Positions 18,001 through 26,900 of a stretch of DNA of 64,000 nt are shown here, in pieces. The notes under the pieces were generated by a model, which was not told the origin of the DNA, did no database searches, and saw nothing but the letters and a program-made list of their open reading frames with translations. Made by a program: the position numbers and the translations under genes. The DNA comes from JBCDGZ01 sp038750655 (GTDB taxonomy: Bacteria > Bacteroidota > Bacteroidia > Chitinophagales > Saprospiraceae): positions 25,005-89,004 of the forward strand of contig JBCDGZ010000006.1 in NCBI GenBank assembly GCA_038750655.1. Reading direction: 5' to 3'. Numbering within the stretch: position 1 is the first letter of the stretch; every line of letters begins with the position of its first letter.

Positions 18001-21000
18001 GACGGGGTGGTTGCTCGATGTAACCATTGATTCCTATGATGCGAATGGTTTCATCAAACAACTCACTTCATTAGGGTGGGAGTCGGAGCATTACGAATGG
18101 ACCGCTAATGGGCAGCTGACCAAACGCACTTTTGAGGATTTCGTTTGGGAATATGACTATTACCCCGGCACCAGATTTTTAGAGTCGATTACGGATGTCG
18201 ATGGGCAAGTCTCTACGTTCTATTATGATCAATTGATGCGTTTATGGAAAACGGAGGGACGAGCGAATAATGTGATTCGAGAATATTCTTTTCACTATCA
18301 CGGCCCTATTAACGCTCACAATTGGATCAATGCAAAGACCACCTTTACTCCCGTAGGAGGTAGCAGTCTTACAACTTTGGAAACTAATAGTTATGTCGAT
18401 GGCCTTGGTCGGCCGGAATTACAGGTGCAAGTTAAGTACTCGCCAGATCAAAAAGATGTGGTTGTGAAAACCACTTATGATAATCTAGGACGCGCACATA
18501 AGGTCTTTATTCCTTACGAATCTGCCTTTGATGATGGCCGATATATTGATATTCCTGGCGACTGGAAATTTACGGAGACCCTTTATGATGGGCCATTGAA
18601 TCGCGTCAGCTCCCAAACGCCGGCGGATTGGTATGCGACGACCACCGAGTATGATCGAAACCTCATTAGTGAAGTCATTAACCCCGTTACCAATATCGCG
18701 TACCCTTTGGGAACCTTAATGAAAACGGTAGTAACTGATCCTAACGGGAATAAGATGATCAGCTTTGTGGATAAATTGGGTAGAAAAGTGCTAGATAGAA
18801 GAGCGAATGCAAGCGATAGCCAAACGGCTGATACCTACTATCTCTACGATGCAAAAAGCAGATTGACAACGATTCTCCCACCCGATGCTAGTCTAACAGA
18901 TAGTGAGCTGATTTATGAATACCTCTATGATCAAACGGACAATATTATTCGCAAAAAAATACCTGGGCAGGTACCGATTAATTACCTTTATAATATCCGA
19001 AACCTGTTGACCTACACTCAAGATGGCAATATGGCCGCGGAGGGAAAATGGTTACTGAATAAATACGATGTTTACGGAAGGAGCTTGGAATCTGGCTTCT
19101 ATATTGGGACCCCCGCTAGCGGTAATCATACCTACAATTTTTCTGAATTACTGACAAAGAATGTATATGGTACTTCAGGTATTGAGCTGGGTAAAATCAA
19201 GGAGAATGAGAACAGGATTCTTCATTCAACAGACTTTATAAAAACTACTTTTAGCTATGATGATTACGGAAGGATTAGCAGCGAAAAAAGTAACAATCAT
19301 CTCAACCTAACTAATCCCAACGCAGAGGTATTCGCCTACAACTATGATTTTGCCGATAATATCACCTGGGCTTATCAAACACATCGACCTTCCTCTGCTT
19401 CCCAAACATTGATGGTGAACCGGTCTAACTACGATCATTCTGGACGGCTAAGCTTAGACGCCCAAACGATCGGTAGTAACGGGGAAGTGATATTGGCCGA
19501 CTATCAATACAACTACCGGGACTTCATGACTGCCAAAAACCTCCACCAAACCAGCCCCGGTAACTTCCTGCAAACGGTCGACTACTCCTACAATGTGCAA
19601 GGCTGGCTCACACAGATCAATGACTTCTGCGATGCCGCCAACCCCTCGACCGACCTCTTTGCGATGAAGCTGGACTATGATGTATCCAATGCTGTGTTGC
19701 AGTCCGATGCGCAAAAGAATGGGAACATTGCCTCCATGAGTTGGCAAGTAGGCTGTAATAACGAGCAGGCCTACGGCTTCCGCTATGACTTCCTAGATCG
19801 TATGGATAAAGCCGTCTATGCGGAGTTCGATCACGGAGCCGGAAACTACACCAATTTCGGTCGTTACAACGTTTCTACAAGCTATGACAAAAGAGGTAAT
19901 ATCCTGACTATGCGGCGCAATGGCCACTGGTACGATGATGTATACAATCTCATCGACCTAATGAACTATACCTACAGCGGCAATCAGTTAACTCAAGTGA
20001 GTGAGTTTAATTATATCTACCCTAGAGATAACGGATTCAAGACGACGACGACAGATGGCATAGGAGCCTATACCTACGATAGCAATGGTAATCTGCTCAG
20101 CGACCAACACAAAGACATCAGTAACATTGAGTATAACTACCTCAACTTACCCCGCCAGATCACCTGGGCGAACGGCGACTGGATAGAGTGGACCTATGAT
20201 GCTGCTGGCAATATGCTGAAGAAGGAAACCAGCAGTGGGATCATTAAGTATTATATCAATGATTTTGAGTATGATGGTACTACACTTGAGGCTATCTATA
20301 ACAAAGAGGGACGGGCAGTACCTTGTAACGGCGGCTATTGTTATGAGTACGCTTTGAAAGATCATCTGGACAATACTAGAGTCAACTTTGCTGATCTTAA
20401 TAACGATGGGGCTGTGGATGAAACTGAAATTCTTCAGGAGAATCATTACTATCCTTTTGGGATGCGTATGGAGGGTAATTGGGCCCCTTTGATTGGTAGT
20501 GATAATAAATATCAGTATAACGGGAAGGAGTTGAGTGATGATTTCGGATTAAACTGGTTAGACTTTGGCTTCCGGTTTTATGATCCAGCGATTGCACGCT
20601 TTCCAAGTGTTGATCCCATAGCCGAGGAATTTGCTTTTGTAACACCATTTAATTATGCTGAAAATAGTCCTATTGCAAACATTGATTTATGGGGGTTACA
20701 AAGTTTGTCCTTCAATTTGAAGGATGAAATTAAGGGCGTTGTTAATTATTTTCTTCCAAACGTAACTGTTCAAGAATCAACAAAGAAGAGCCCACCGAGG
20801 CGAAGAGTCACTGGTAAAGAAATTGGAGAAGGAACAAAAGGTATAGGGGATAAAATCTCTAAAGGTGCAGTAGGAGTTGGTGTAATATTTCCTCCAGTAG
20901 GCGCTAAGATGGCAATTGTTGGAGAGACCATCGAAATTGGTGGTCACACAATAGTACTTATGAGCGAGTTGTCGAATGATGGTCTAACTCAAGAAACAAC

Positions 21001-21235
21001 TACGGACATTTCTCTAGATTTGTTATTCGGAGTATTACCTAAACCACTTGAAAATGCACTTGAAAACGCTGGAATAGATAAACAGGCAAAAGGTATCATT
21101 GAGGGACAAATAAACCTAGTGAATGAAGTTGCTAAAGAAGGAACCAAGAAAAAAGTGGCTGAAGCTCAACAAAGTTCAAAGCAGAATCAGTCAAATACAG
21201 AAGAAAACTGTGAGGAATCATGTGAGAATAATTAA
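15086..21235 (+). CDS. Giant exported YD/RHS-repeat protein with RHS core and variable C-terminal tail
   Basis: A 2049-residue protein. The signal peptide MRTITLVVFTLLTNLLMVSA is followed by an N-terminal block common to Bacteroidota RHS proteins (FGDNSISGYTGVPGISIPIA, SVGAGWSLNAGG). Tens of YD-type repeats follow from about residue 1000, for example YDNLGRAHK and YDAAGNMLKKE. The RHS-associated core carries HYYPFGM and FRFYDPAIARF and ends with NIDLWGL at residue 1871. RHS shells wrap around and autocleave a C-terminal toxin or ligand; the remaining 178 residues (1872-2049) form the variable tail, with a Gly-rich hydrophobic stretch (AVGVGVIFPPVGAK), a Lys/Gln-rich helix and a Cys-containing end (CEESCENN). 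No toxin family is recognised in the tail. No immunity gene follows before the terminator. Confidence 0.9.
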   Translation: MRTITLVVFTLLTNLLMVSAQAPTTPLGPTFPKPPESAAFEKFGDNSISGYTGVPGISIPIATLTEGPLSLSVGLQYNASGLRVVDVAPSVGAGWSLNAGGMISRQIRGKAADERDNGLWQTRAIYGQPDCSAPGPFWTDLLGPRDTEPDMFSFNFGGYSGKFYFADGLEVVQIPQSDLKIDYEVNYASPADVFRLRQFTITTPNGDRYIFGTVNPTDTLNNNAIATYKSAGTLSIDAPVANTWYLVKIETADRKHAINLEYEDNRYMHLYWNTYNDLEESGVPLSPALRSILEMYIADKFVSKIYTSTEEILFENTTPREDLHGSDRLKVDKITYRSTGLPSDYCKIFDFTYDYLIDHNPDVTSSTIIYDPDYKRLQLLALQEKSCDETIVIPAYEFEYYEHSPVYPKYFPSRLNDDFDHWGYYNNNHTSNLAICQMNDGIQDCAGAPLIDNCPTGLDTDEAAMRIGTLNKITYPTGGHTEFELEANEVNIDVVRLDEKVVDFSNGYYPFPPTGGSIGSIGGNIDCDVDFSNYPTYQLSYKVKYAGGTLGSSGLPPAVLVEVFEDIPGQSGCGGTKVHEFIPNPNFTYGSDFEEEGLLVDVIPNFSIDKQYNFTFSTTNAGLDFEISAINGLAGFLNVPVGGLRTKSIKDFSDATTMVKEKSYEYIKEFSNATSSGRLFQKPVYWYAFCGDTTIINTYTANKQSLAPLTSFEGNHIAYDRIVERFSDNTSIESKYYIEDKVAHEVDQNCYWRYDRVENGDTLPAMFLHPHLYEYPYPTVLDGTLKEKRFRDYTEATQRKETYVYNWGLTDYYTIDSETFVRQIQTPDAITYYYMDQMRTKVPLLLNKEIYADGVTTSTDYVYGQTDFHFFPTEEITTDSEDKEYKTVYSYIVDYPIHSLKRQLTERHLIAEPFKTLNYVDGVLVDGYLAHFRFFNSTTGAFQDLLRAGAEPRIWKAWNYEKTWDENDNLIGTGWLLDVTIDSYDANGFIKQLTSLGWESEHYEWTANGQLTKRTFEDFVWEYDYYPGTRFLESITDVDGQVSTFYYDQLMRLWKTEGRANNVIREYSFHYHGPINAHNWINAKTTFTPVGGSSLTTLETNSYVDGLGRPELQVQVKYSPDQKDVVVKTTYDNLGRAHKVFIPYESAFDDGRYIDIPGDWKFTETLYDGPLNRVSSQTPADWYATTTEYDRNLISEVINPVTNIAYPLGTLMKTVVTDPNGNKMISFVDKLGRKVLDRRANASDSQTADTYYLYDAKSRLTTILPPDASLTDSELIYEYLYDQTDNIIRKKIPGQVPINYLYNIRNLLTYTQDGNMAAEGKWLLNKYDVYGRSLESGFYIGTPASGNHTYNFSELLTKNVYGTSGIELGKIKENENRILHSTDFIKTTFSYDDYGRISSEKSNNHLNLTNPNAEVFAYNYDFADNITWAYQTHRPSSASQTLMVNRSNYDHSGRLSLDAQTIGSNGEVILADYQYNYRDFMTAKNLHQTSPGNFLQTVDYSYNVQGWLTQINDFCDAANPSTDLFAMKLDYDVSNAVLQSDAQKNGNIASMSWQVGCNNEQAYGFRYDFLDRMDKAVYAEFDHGAGNYTNFGRYNVSTSYDKRGNILTMRRNGHWYDDVYNLIDLMNYTYSGNQLTQVSEFNYIYPRDNGFKTTTTDGIGAYTYDSNGNLLSDQHKDISNIEYNYLNLPRQITWANGDWIEWTYDAAGNMLKKETSSGIIKYYINDFEYDGTTLEAIYNKEGRAVPCNGGYCYEYALKDHLDNTRVNFADLNNDGAVDETEILQENHYYPFGMRMEGNWAPLIGSDNKYQYNGKELSDDFGLNWLDFGFRFYDPAIARFPSVDPIAEEFAFVTPFNYAENSPIANIDLWGLQSLSFNLKDEIKGVVNYFLPNVTVQESTKKSPPRRRVTGKEIGEGTKGIGDKISKGAVGVGVIFPPVGAKMAIVGETIEIGGHTIVLMSELSNDGLTQETTTDISLDLLFGVLPKPLENALENAGIDKQAKGIIEGQINLVNEVAKEGTKKKVAEAQQSSKQNQSNTEENCEESCENN

Positions 21236-21364
21236 CACTCTTTTCTTAGGTAAGCTTTGCCATAGATTAGTAGCTTGATATTACATCATGAATCACTTCA
21301 ATGAGACATAATTTTAACTAAAAAGTCTTTTATGAAGATGAATTAGAGTTATTTTAATTGCATT

Positions 21365-21417
21365 GCCCAGTCTCTTGCCAGCTTTAAAACAGGTGTCATG
21401 AGACTGGGCTTTTCTTA
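21365..21417 (+). terminator. Rho-independent terminator after the RHS gene
   Basis: GCCCAGTCTC (21365-21374) pairs perfectly with GAGACTGGGC (21400-21409) around a 25-base loop, then TTTTCTTACTTTT. It isolates the RHS gene from the DUF4230 gene. The 130 bp between the RHS stop and the hairpin hold no open frame longer than a few codons. Confidence 0.8.
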
Positions 21418-21461
21418 CTTTTAGCGAACCATTAGCAGCCCCCAACTGTCATACAAGAGCC

Positions 21462-21469
21462 TAATATTG
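21462..21469 (+). promoter_or_regulatory. Near-consensus -7 box directly before the DUF4230 gene
   Basis: TAATATTG differs from TAnnTTTG at one position. Transcription would start around 21475, at or next to ATG 21477, giving an almost leaderless mRNA. Confidence 0.35.
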
Positions 21470-21476
21470 TAAAAAT

Positions 21477-22106
21477 ATGACCCGTACCCTCTTCATCGCC
21501 CTCGGTTTGCTGCTCATCTTTTTTAGTGGGATGTGGCTCAGCAATTACTACAACAAACTGAGTCAGCTGCCTCCCGAGGAGGAGGCCACCATTCTGCTAG
21601 AGCAGATCAACAAAGTTTGTAAGCTGGTGACGGTAGAGGGGCATTTTGTAGAATACTACGACTATCGGGAGCCCGATGTACCGCTGTTTATTGGTCCTTT
21701 GATCAATATTGATGCTTTGCTGCCTAAGAAGGCGGCCAAGCTGCGAATCAGCGCCAAGGTGCTGGTTGGCTATGACATGAAAGACCTGGAGATCAATACC
21801 TACCCCGATGAGAAGCTCATCGTATTGGGCAACCTTCCCAGGGCCGATATTATCGCTATTGAGCACAAGATTGATGAATTTGATAATGATGCCAGTATCT
21901 TTCGCCCTTTGAATAGTGCCGATTATGTGAAAATCGACGAGGGGGCGCAGCGCAAGATCGAAAAGATGGCCCTTTCGGGGCAATTGGTGGCTGCCGCCGA
22001 GGAGCAGGGCAATGAGCTAATCGAATTGATTGAATTTATGGTGAGCAATGCGGGGTGGCGAGTCGAAGTCTTTGAGGCTCCAGTGGGCGAAGAATTGGCC
22101 AATTGA
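21477..22106 (+). CDS. DUF4230 domain-containing membrane-anchored protein
   Basis: A 209-residue protein with one N-terminal membrane segment (residues 5-23, LFIALGLLLIFFSGMWL) and a soluble domain. LLEQINKVCKLVTVEGHFVEY and the following KAAKLRISAKVLVGYDM block are the signature of DUF4230, a family of unknown function common in Bacteroidota. The C-terminal helix GNELIELIEFMVSNAG fits the family end. The rhodanese gene starts 55 bp downstream in the same orientation. No catalytic residues stand out, so no function is proposed. Confidence 0.85.
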   Translation: MTRTLFIALGLLLIFFSGMWLSNYYNKLSQLPPEEEATILLEQINKVCKLVTVEGHFVEYYDYREPDVPLFIGPLINIDALLPKKAAKLRISAKVLVGYDMKDLEINTYPDEKLIVLGNLPRADIIAIEHKIDEFDNDASIFRPLNSADYVKIDEGAQRKIEKMALSGQLVAAAEEQGNELIELIEFMVSNAGWRVEVFEAPVGEELAN

Positions 22107-22161
22107 CCCAAGTTGCGATGAACGAGAGTCTGAATTAAATAAATGACCGATCAACACCAAC

Positions 22162-22455
22162 ATGAAGCAACTCAGCTATAACGAACTACAAGCCTGGCAG
22201 GCCTCCGGCCGCGAGCACCAACTTATCGACGTGCGCGAGACCAGCGAACACCAGCATTTCAACATCGGCGGCGAACTGATGCCCCTCAGTAGCCTGCTAC
22301 AGCACCTCGACCGCATCCAGCCCACTCAGCCCATCATCGTCTACTGCAAGCGCGGCATTCGTAGCCAAATTGCCATCCAACGGCTCTCCGGGCGCTTCCC
22401 AACTGCTGACTTTTATAACCTACAGGGCGGAATCCTGCATTTATTGTATCCTTGA
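22162..22455 (+). CDS. Small single-domain rhodanese-like protein
   Basis: A 97-residue rhodanese domain without extra domains. The N-terminal LIDVRETSEHQHFNIGGE block is the usual CH2A-like opening and the active loop is CKRGIRS with C62 as the persulfide-carrying cysteine. Such proteins move sulfane sulfur, for example in tRNA thiolation or sulfide handling, in the cytoplasm. The neighbours (DUF4230 upstream, peptide transporter 119 bp downstream) do not reveal its partner. Confidence 0.9.
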   Translation: MKQLSYNELQAWQASGREHQLIDVRETSEHQHFNIGGELMPLSSLLQHLDRIQPTQPIIVYCKRGIRSQIAIQRLSGRFPTADFYNLQGGILHLLYP

Positions 22456-22574
22456 CAGCAAGCAACGACAATTAAAGAGGGATTTATACTTGAAATTGAG
22501 TCGAAAATTCTATTTTTAGTCCAATAAGCTGCCAGGCTAGCTGGTAGCTGTTGAATCAAAAATAGTAACTCATA

Positions 22575-24248
22575 ATGTCTAAAACCATCAAACCACCGCA
22601 CGAGCGGGAGTTGTTTGGCCATCCTGTTGGCCTCTATGTTTTATTTTTCACAGAACTTTGGGAGCGATTCAGCTATTACGGAATGCGGGCCCTCTTTACC
22701 CTCTTCTTAGTAGCAGCAGTCACGGCAGACAATCCGGGTTACGGTTGGGACAAAGAAGCGGCCTACGCCTTGTACGGCTGGTATACCATGTTGGTTTATG
22801 TCGCTTCTATCCCTGGTGGTATTTTAGCAGACAAAGTGATTGGACAGAAAAAGGCAGTGATGTTGGGCGGACTGTTACTTTGTGCGGGGCACGGAGTAAT
22901 GGCGATTGATGCCCTATGGGCCTTTTATGCGGGTTGTGGGCTGATTATCCTTGGAGTAGGGTGCCTAAAACCCAATATCTCTACGATGGTTGGGGGCTTG
23001 TACAAACAAGGAGATGAGCGCCGTGATATTGGATTCTATATTTTCTACATCGGGATCAACGTCGGGGCTTTCCTGGCGGGGATCATCATCGGTACAGTAG
23101 GGGAAAACATCAATTGGCACTATGGCTTCGGTCTGGCCGGAATCGGGATGTTTATTGGCCAGTTAGTCTACGTCTGGGGGCAAAAATTCTTGGTTGGAGT
23201 TGGCGATGCCCCCCCCAAGAAAACGGCGGCCGAGCGGGCTGCTAACACCGAACCTTCGGCTATTCAGAAATTCTTTGGCCATCCCCCTTCTATGATCATA
23301 GCAGGGGTTATTTTATTGGCCAGTATCTTTGGCTTTAGCAACATTGGCTACAAAATCCTCTTCAGCGCACTCGGTATAGGCCTCGGCATTGGCTTCACCA
23401 TCTATCAGGAATTCACCCCCATCGAAAGAGATCGCGTCAAAGTACTCATGCTGTCCTTCATCATCGTTATCGTATTCTGGGGGGCCTTTGAGCAAGCCGG
23501 CGGATTGATGAATGTATACACTAAGGAAAAAACCAATCGGGTAACCAACCTGCTCAATATCGATATTTTATTTGTGCTGGGAATCGTCGGCCTGCTGGCC
23601 AAAGGCATCCTGGCCCAAACCAAAAAGCAAGCCTCCAGCCGCTACTGGCTGGCCGGCGGAGCATTGCTGGCGATTACCTTCGCCATCCTGCGGATGCTGG
23701 TCTTCACCGATCCCTACGAAGTAGCGGCAACCGTCTTTCAGTCCGTCAACGCCTTCTTCATCTTCACCCTAGCCGCCGGCATCGGCGCGTTCTGGTACAA
23801 TTGGAAGATGAATGGCCGCGAATCCTCTTCGATTTTCAAAATGGCCATCGGAGTCATCATCATGGGCTGGGGCTTCTTCTTCATGACGGCCGCCTCGATG
23901 GAATTCGACAGCAAAGGCTCCTCAGCGATGTATTGGCTGGTCCTGGCCTACTTATTCCACACGATTGGGGAGTTGTGCGCTTCGCCAGTAGCCTTATCTT
24001 TCATCACCAAGCTGGCGCCGGCGCGCTACGCTGCTATCATGATGGGCATCTACTTCGCCGCTACCGGGCTGGGCAATAAGCTGGCTGGGGTATTGGGCGA
24101 ATGGTCCGAATCGGCCGGAGAGCTGCAAATCTTTACCGGAATCGCCATTTTCTGTACGATATTTGGCCTTCTGGTACTGGCCCTGCTCAAGCCGCTGAAG
24201 CGCCTAACGCACGGTGCGGAAGACCTGCAGGTCGATGCCGGACACTAA
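22575..24248 (+). CDS. POT/PTR2-family proton-coupled peptide transporter (first copy)
   Basis: A 557-residue inner-membrane transporter with about 12-14 hydrophobic segments. The proton-coupling signature ELWERFSYYG occupies residues 27-36 (ExxERFxYYG), and FYIFYIGINVGAF matches the second PTR2 signature. The family imports di- and tripeptides with protons. An in-frame ATG at 22575 gives the usual MSK...HPVGLYVLFFTE start. The next gene, 75 bp downstream, encodes a second, distinct family member, so this is a transporter pair that may split substrate range. No terminator lies between them. Confidence 0.95.
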   Translation: MSKTIKPPHERELFGHPVGLYVLFFTELWERFSYYGMRALFTLFLVAAVTADNPGYGWDKEAAYALYGWYTMLVYVASIPGGILADKVIGQKKAVMLGGLLLCAGHGVMAIDALWAFYAGCGLIILGVGCLKPNISTMVGGLYKQGDERRDIGFYIFYIGINVGAFLAGIIIGTVGENINWHYGFGLAGIGMFIGQLVYVWGQKFLVGVGDAPPKKTAAERAANTEPSAIQKFFGHPPSMIIAGVILLASIFGFSNIGYKILFSALGIGLGIGFTIYQEFTPIERDRVKVLMLSFIIVIVFWGAFEQAGGLMNVYTKEKTNRVTNLLNIDILFVLGIVGLLAKGILAQTKKQASSRYWLAGGALLAITFAILRMLVFTDPYEVAATVFQSVNAFFIFTLAAGIGAFWYNWKMNGRESSSIFKMAIGVIIMGWGFFFMTAASMEFDSKGSSAMYWLVLAYLFHTIGELCASPVALSFITKLAPARYAAIMMGIYFAATGLGNKLAGVLGEWSESAGELQIFTGIAIFCTIFGLLVLALLKPLKRLTHGAEDLQVDAGH

Positions 24249-24323
24249 GGAAACGAATATTATTTCTTTCACACAAATAAAACAACTAACCTTCGAATTT
24301 TCTAAAGTTTTAACCCTACTAAC

Positions 24324-26372
24324 ATGAGTACAACACCGAACAACGACATTTTCAAATCCACAGTGCTGGGGCATCCGGACGGATTATTTGTGCTATTCTT
24401 TACCGAAATGTGGGAGCGCTTCTCCTACTACGGAATGCGGGCCATCTTAGTGCTGTTTCTGATGAGTTCGATCGGTATCGGCGGTTGGGACTGGACCAGC
24501 AAGGAAGCCCTCTCGCTCTATGGAACCTATACCGCGATGGTCTACCTGACGCCTATCCTTGGGGGCTATCTGGCCGATAACTACATCGGATACCGAAAAG
24601 CCGTTGTTTGGGGAGCACTCATTATGACCATGGGCCACGCCTCTATGGCCTTGGAGTTCGCCGATATATTTATGTACCTGGGGATCGGCCTGCTGATCAT
24701 CGGGAATGGCTTTTTTAAGCCGAATATGACCTCCATCATTTCCCATATGTACAAAGATACGCCCGAGAAAAAAGACGGTGCTTATACCATTTTCTATATG
24801 GGGGTAAATGCTGGAGCCTTTCTGGGCATTATGCTTTGTGGCTACATTGGCGAGAAAGTGTCTTGGAGCTATGGTTTCGGTCTGGCGGGTATTTTCATGT
24901 TGTTGGGCGCTATCCAATTCTATTTGGCGCAGGGGATCTTTGGAGATATTGGAATGGAGCCGGAGGAAAAAGAGAAGGGGAATCCAGTGATGGAATTCGA
25001 AGGCGATCGCCTCAATCCATTTACCCAGTTCGATATGATTCTGGTCTATATTGCGGCCTTTATCGGGATCACCTGGGTCATCAATGATCCGCTTTCTAAT
25101 ATTGGGGGTATTAACTTCCTGCAAATTGGAGACTTTGACTTTTCTAATTATTACATCCTGCTCGGGGTCTTTCTGTTCTTGGCTTTATTGGTTTCTAGAA
25201 TTTCTCGGTATCCCATTCAAACGCGGGATCGGATGATTGCCATCGTGGTCTTTGCCATTATGACGGTCACCTTCTGGGCCTGTTTTGAGCAGGCAGGGGG
25301 CTCCATGACCATCTTTGCGAACAGCTATACCGGCAGGATCATGTCAGGCAATTGGGCGACTATTTTTATTGTGGTCAATGTGATCATCACGGTTGTTCCG
25401 GTGGCCATCATTACCTGGGTCTTGTACCTCTTGTTCCGCAATACCTTTAGTAAATATCGCTTTTCTAACTTGGCCCTGGGGTCCAGTTTTGTTATTATTT
25501 GGGCCTTGATTTTCTGGATGATCAATCGCGATCTCAATTCTAAGGCGTACGTCACCGAATACTCTACCATCGAAACCATTTCGACAAATGAGGAAGGAGA
25601 AGAAGTTAAGGAGTATACAGATGTTACGGAGTCCGTACAGCCCAAGCCCGGCGATAATATCGTTGCTAAAGAAATTACCGTCATCGAGCCCGGCGAAATC
25701 GCCGTTGGCGACAAAATCAGTATGATCAAGGTACGGGGTAAATTTATCTATCTCAGCCCCGAAAAAGCGACCGAGGCCAGAGCAAAAGTGTCCAATGCCG
25801 GTAAAGAATCTCCGATTATCCAAGGTACAGTCAAGTCCATCAAAGAAAACGAAGTGGAGATTGGAGCCACCTGGTTTGGTATTCTCAACTCCCTCTTCAT
25901 CATTATGTTTGCGCCGCTGTTCTCTCGTTGGTGGGAGAGCAAGTACAATCCTAGTGCGGCGGCCAAATACGGCCTTGGTCTGATCCTACTGGGGATTGGT
26001 TTTGGCGCCCTGGCCTTCGGCTCTATGGGCATCCCCTCCGGCGCAGAAACGGCCGCCGTCAGCATCATCTGGCTCATCCTGGCCTATCTCTTCCATACCC
26101 TCGGCGAACTCTGCCTTTCGCCCGTGGCCCTCTCCTACATCAGTAAGCTGGTACCCGGACGGATGATCGCCCTGATGTTTGGCGTCTGGTACATCGCCAT
26201 CGCCATCGGTAACAAGTTTGCCGGACTGATGGGCGGAAAGATCGAAGAAATTACCAGCGAATACTCCCTGACCACCTTCTTCCTGATCTTCACCATCGTA
26301 CCGGTCGGTCTCGGCATTATCGGCGTCCTGCTGACCCCCGTCATCAAGCGCCTCATGCATGGTGTACGCTAA
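24324..26372 (+). CDS. POT/PTR2-family peptide transporter (second copy) with a large soluble insert
   Basis: A 682-residue POT transporter, about 125 residues longer than its neighbour. EMWERFSYYG is at residues 28-37, and FYMGVNAGAF matches the second signature. The extra length is mainly one soluble stretch at residues ~402-515, between two late membrane segments, beginning NRDLNSKAYVTEYSTIETIS and containing a beta-rich, Glu/Val-rich section (EIAVGDKISMIKV) with no membrane segment. It probably forms a periplasmic or cytoplasmic domain inserted in a loop; long loop domains are known in some bacterial and mammalian POT proteins, but I do not recognise this one. Co-transcription with the first copy is likely. 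Confidence 0.93.
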   Translation: MSTTPNNDIFKSTVLGHPDGLFVLFFTEMWERFSYYGMRAILVLFLMSSIGIGGWDWTSKEALSLYGTYTAMVYLTPILGGYLADNYIGYRKAVVWGALIMTMGHASMALEFADIFMYLGIGLLIIGNGFFKPNMTSIISHMYKDTPEKKDGAYTIFYMGVNAGAFLGIMLCGYIGEKVSWSYGFGLAGIFMLLGAIQFYLAQGIFGDIGMEPEEKEKGNPVMEFEGDRLNPFTQFDMILVYIAAFIGITWVINDPLSNIGGINFLQIGDFDFSNYYILLGVFLFLALLVSRISRYPIQTRDRMIAIVVFAIMTVTFWACFEQAGGSMTIFANSYTGRIMSGNWATIFIVVNVIITVVPVAIITWVLYLLFRNTFSKYRFSNLALGSSFVIIWALIFWMINRDLNSKAYVTEYSTIETISTNEEGEEVKEYTDVTESVQPKPGDNIVAKEITVIEPGEIAVGDKISMIKVRGKFIYLSPEKATEARAKVSNAGKESPIIQGTVKSIKENEVEIGATWFGILNSLFIIMFAPLFSRWWESKYNPSAAAKYGLGLILLGIGFGALAFGSMGIPSGAETAAVSIIWLILAYLFHTLGELCLSPVALSYISKLVPGRMIALMFGVWYIAIAIGNKFAGLMGGKIEEITSEYSLTTFFLIFTIVPVGLGIIGVLLTPVIKRLMHGVR

Positions 26373-26388
26373 TCAGATTACTGACCTA

Positions 26389-26424
26389 CTGTTCGCCCAC
26401 CGCACCCCTGCGGCGGGCGAACAG
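26389..26424. repeat. Near-perfect inverted repeat after the second peptide transporter
   Basis: CTGTTCGCCCACCGCA (26389-26404) and TGCGGCGGGCGAACAG (26409-26424) form a 16-bp GC-rich stem with one A-C mismatch and a CCCC loop. No T-run follows on either strand, so it may stabilise the 3' end of the transporter mRNA or mask the start of the next gene rather than act as a classic terminator. Confidence 0.6.
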
Positions 26425-26438
26425 TATAATTGTTAGCT

Positions 26439-26900
26439 ATGGACAACAACAATTTCAAATCCCTCCAAGTCCTATTCTTAGCGCTATTGGGCGGACAACT
26501 GACGATGTGCATCGCCTTTTGCATAATCACTGGCCTGCGAGCCGGCTTCTCGACTGAAGGCATCTTCTGGGCCCTTGGTGCGATCATCTCCATCAGTACT
26601 ATCATTATCGGGGTATTGCTGTACAATCAGCGGATTACCAAGGGCGTTATGCTGACTGGCCTTAGCGACAAACTGGCGCATTATCGCGGTACGGTCATCA
26701 CCCGGCTCGCGCTAGTCGAAGGAGGAAATATCGTTTTGATGGTCTTTATGTTTTTAGACAATGGATCGACGATATATCTCATCTTTTTCGCCTTTGGCGT
26801 CGGGGTCTTCATTTATTTTCGCCCTACAGCCGAGGCCTTTATCCAGGATTATAAGCTAAAGGCCAAAGAAGAAGAAGAACTCCGCTATATGATTTCTTAA
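26439..26900 (+). CDS. Small membrane protein of unknown function, four predicted membrane segments
   Basis: A 153-residue protein. ATG 26439 (MDNNNFKSLQ) is preferred to the in-frame TTG 26430. Two hydrophobic hairpins are visible: VLFLALLGGQLTMCIAF with ALGAIISISTIIIGVLL, and RLALVEGGNIVLMVFMF with YLIFFAFGVGVFIYF, separated by a charged linker (NQRITKGVMLTGLSDKLAHY). The tail is charged (KAKEEEELRY). The pattern is common for uncharacterised Bacteroidota membrane proteins; I cannot assign a function. It overlaps the convergent lipoprotein gene by 4 bp at the stop codons. Confidence 0.75.
   Translation: MDNNNFKSLQVLFLALLGGQLTMCIAFCIITGLRAGFSTEGIFWALGAIISISTIIIGVLLYNQRITKGVMLTGLSDKLAHYRGTVITRLALVEGGNIVLMVFMFLDNGSTIYLIFFAFGVGVFIYFRPTAEAFIQDYKLKAKEEEELRYMIS

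Noticed and set aside
25344..25823. Long open frame on the minus strand opposite the second POT gene
   Set aside because: Shadow of the codon pattern of the transporter; no promoter, no conserved motif and no signal.
26389..26424. Inverted repeat as a rho-independent terminator
   Set aside because: The stem is strong but no T-run follows on either strand.
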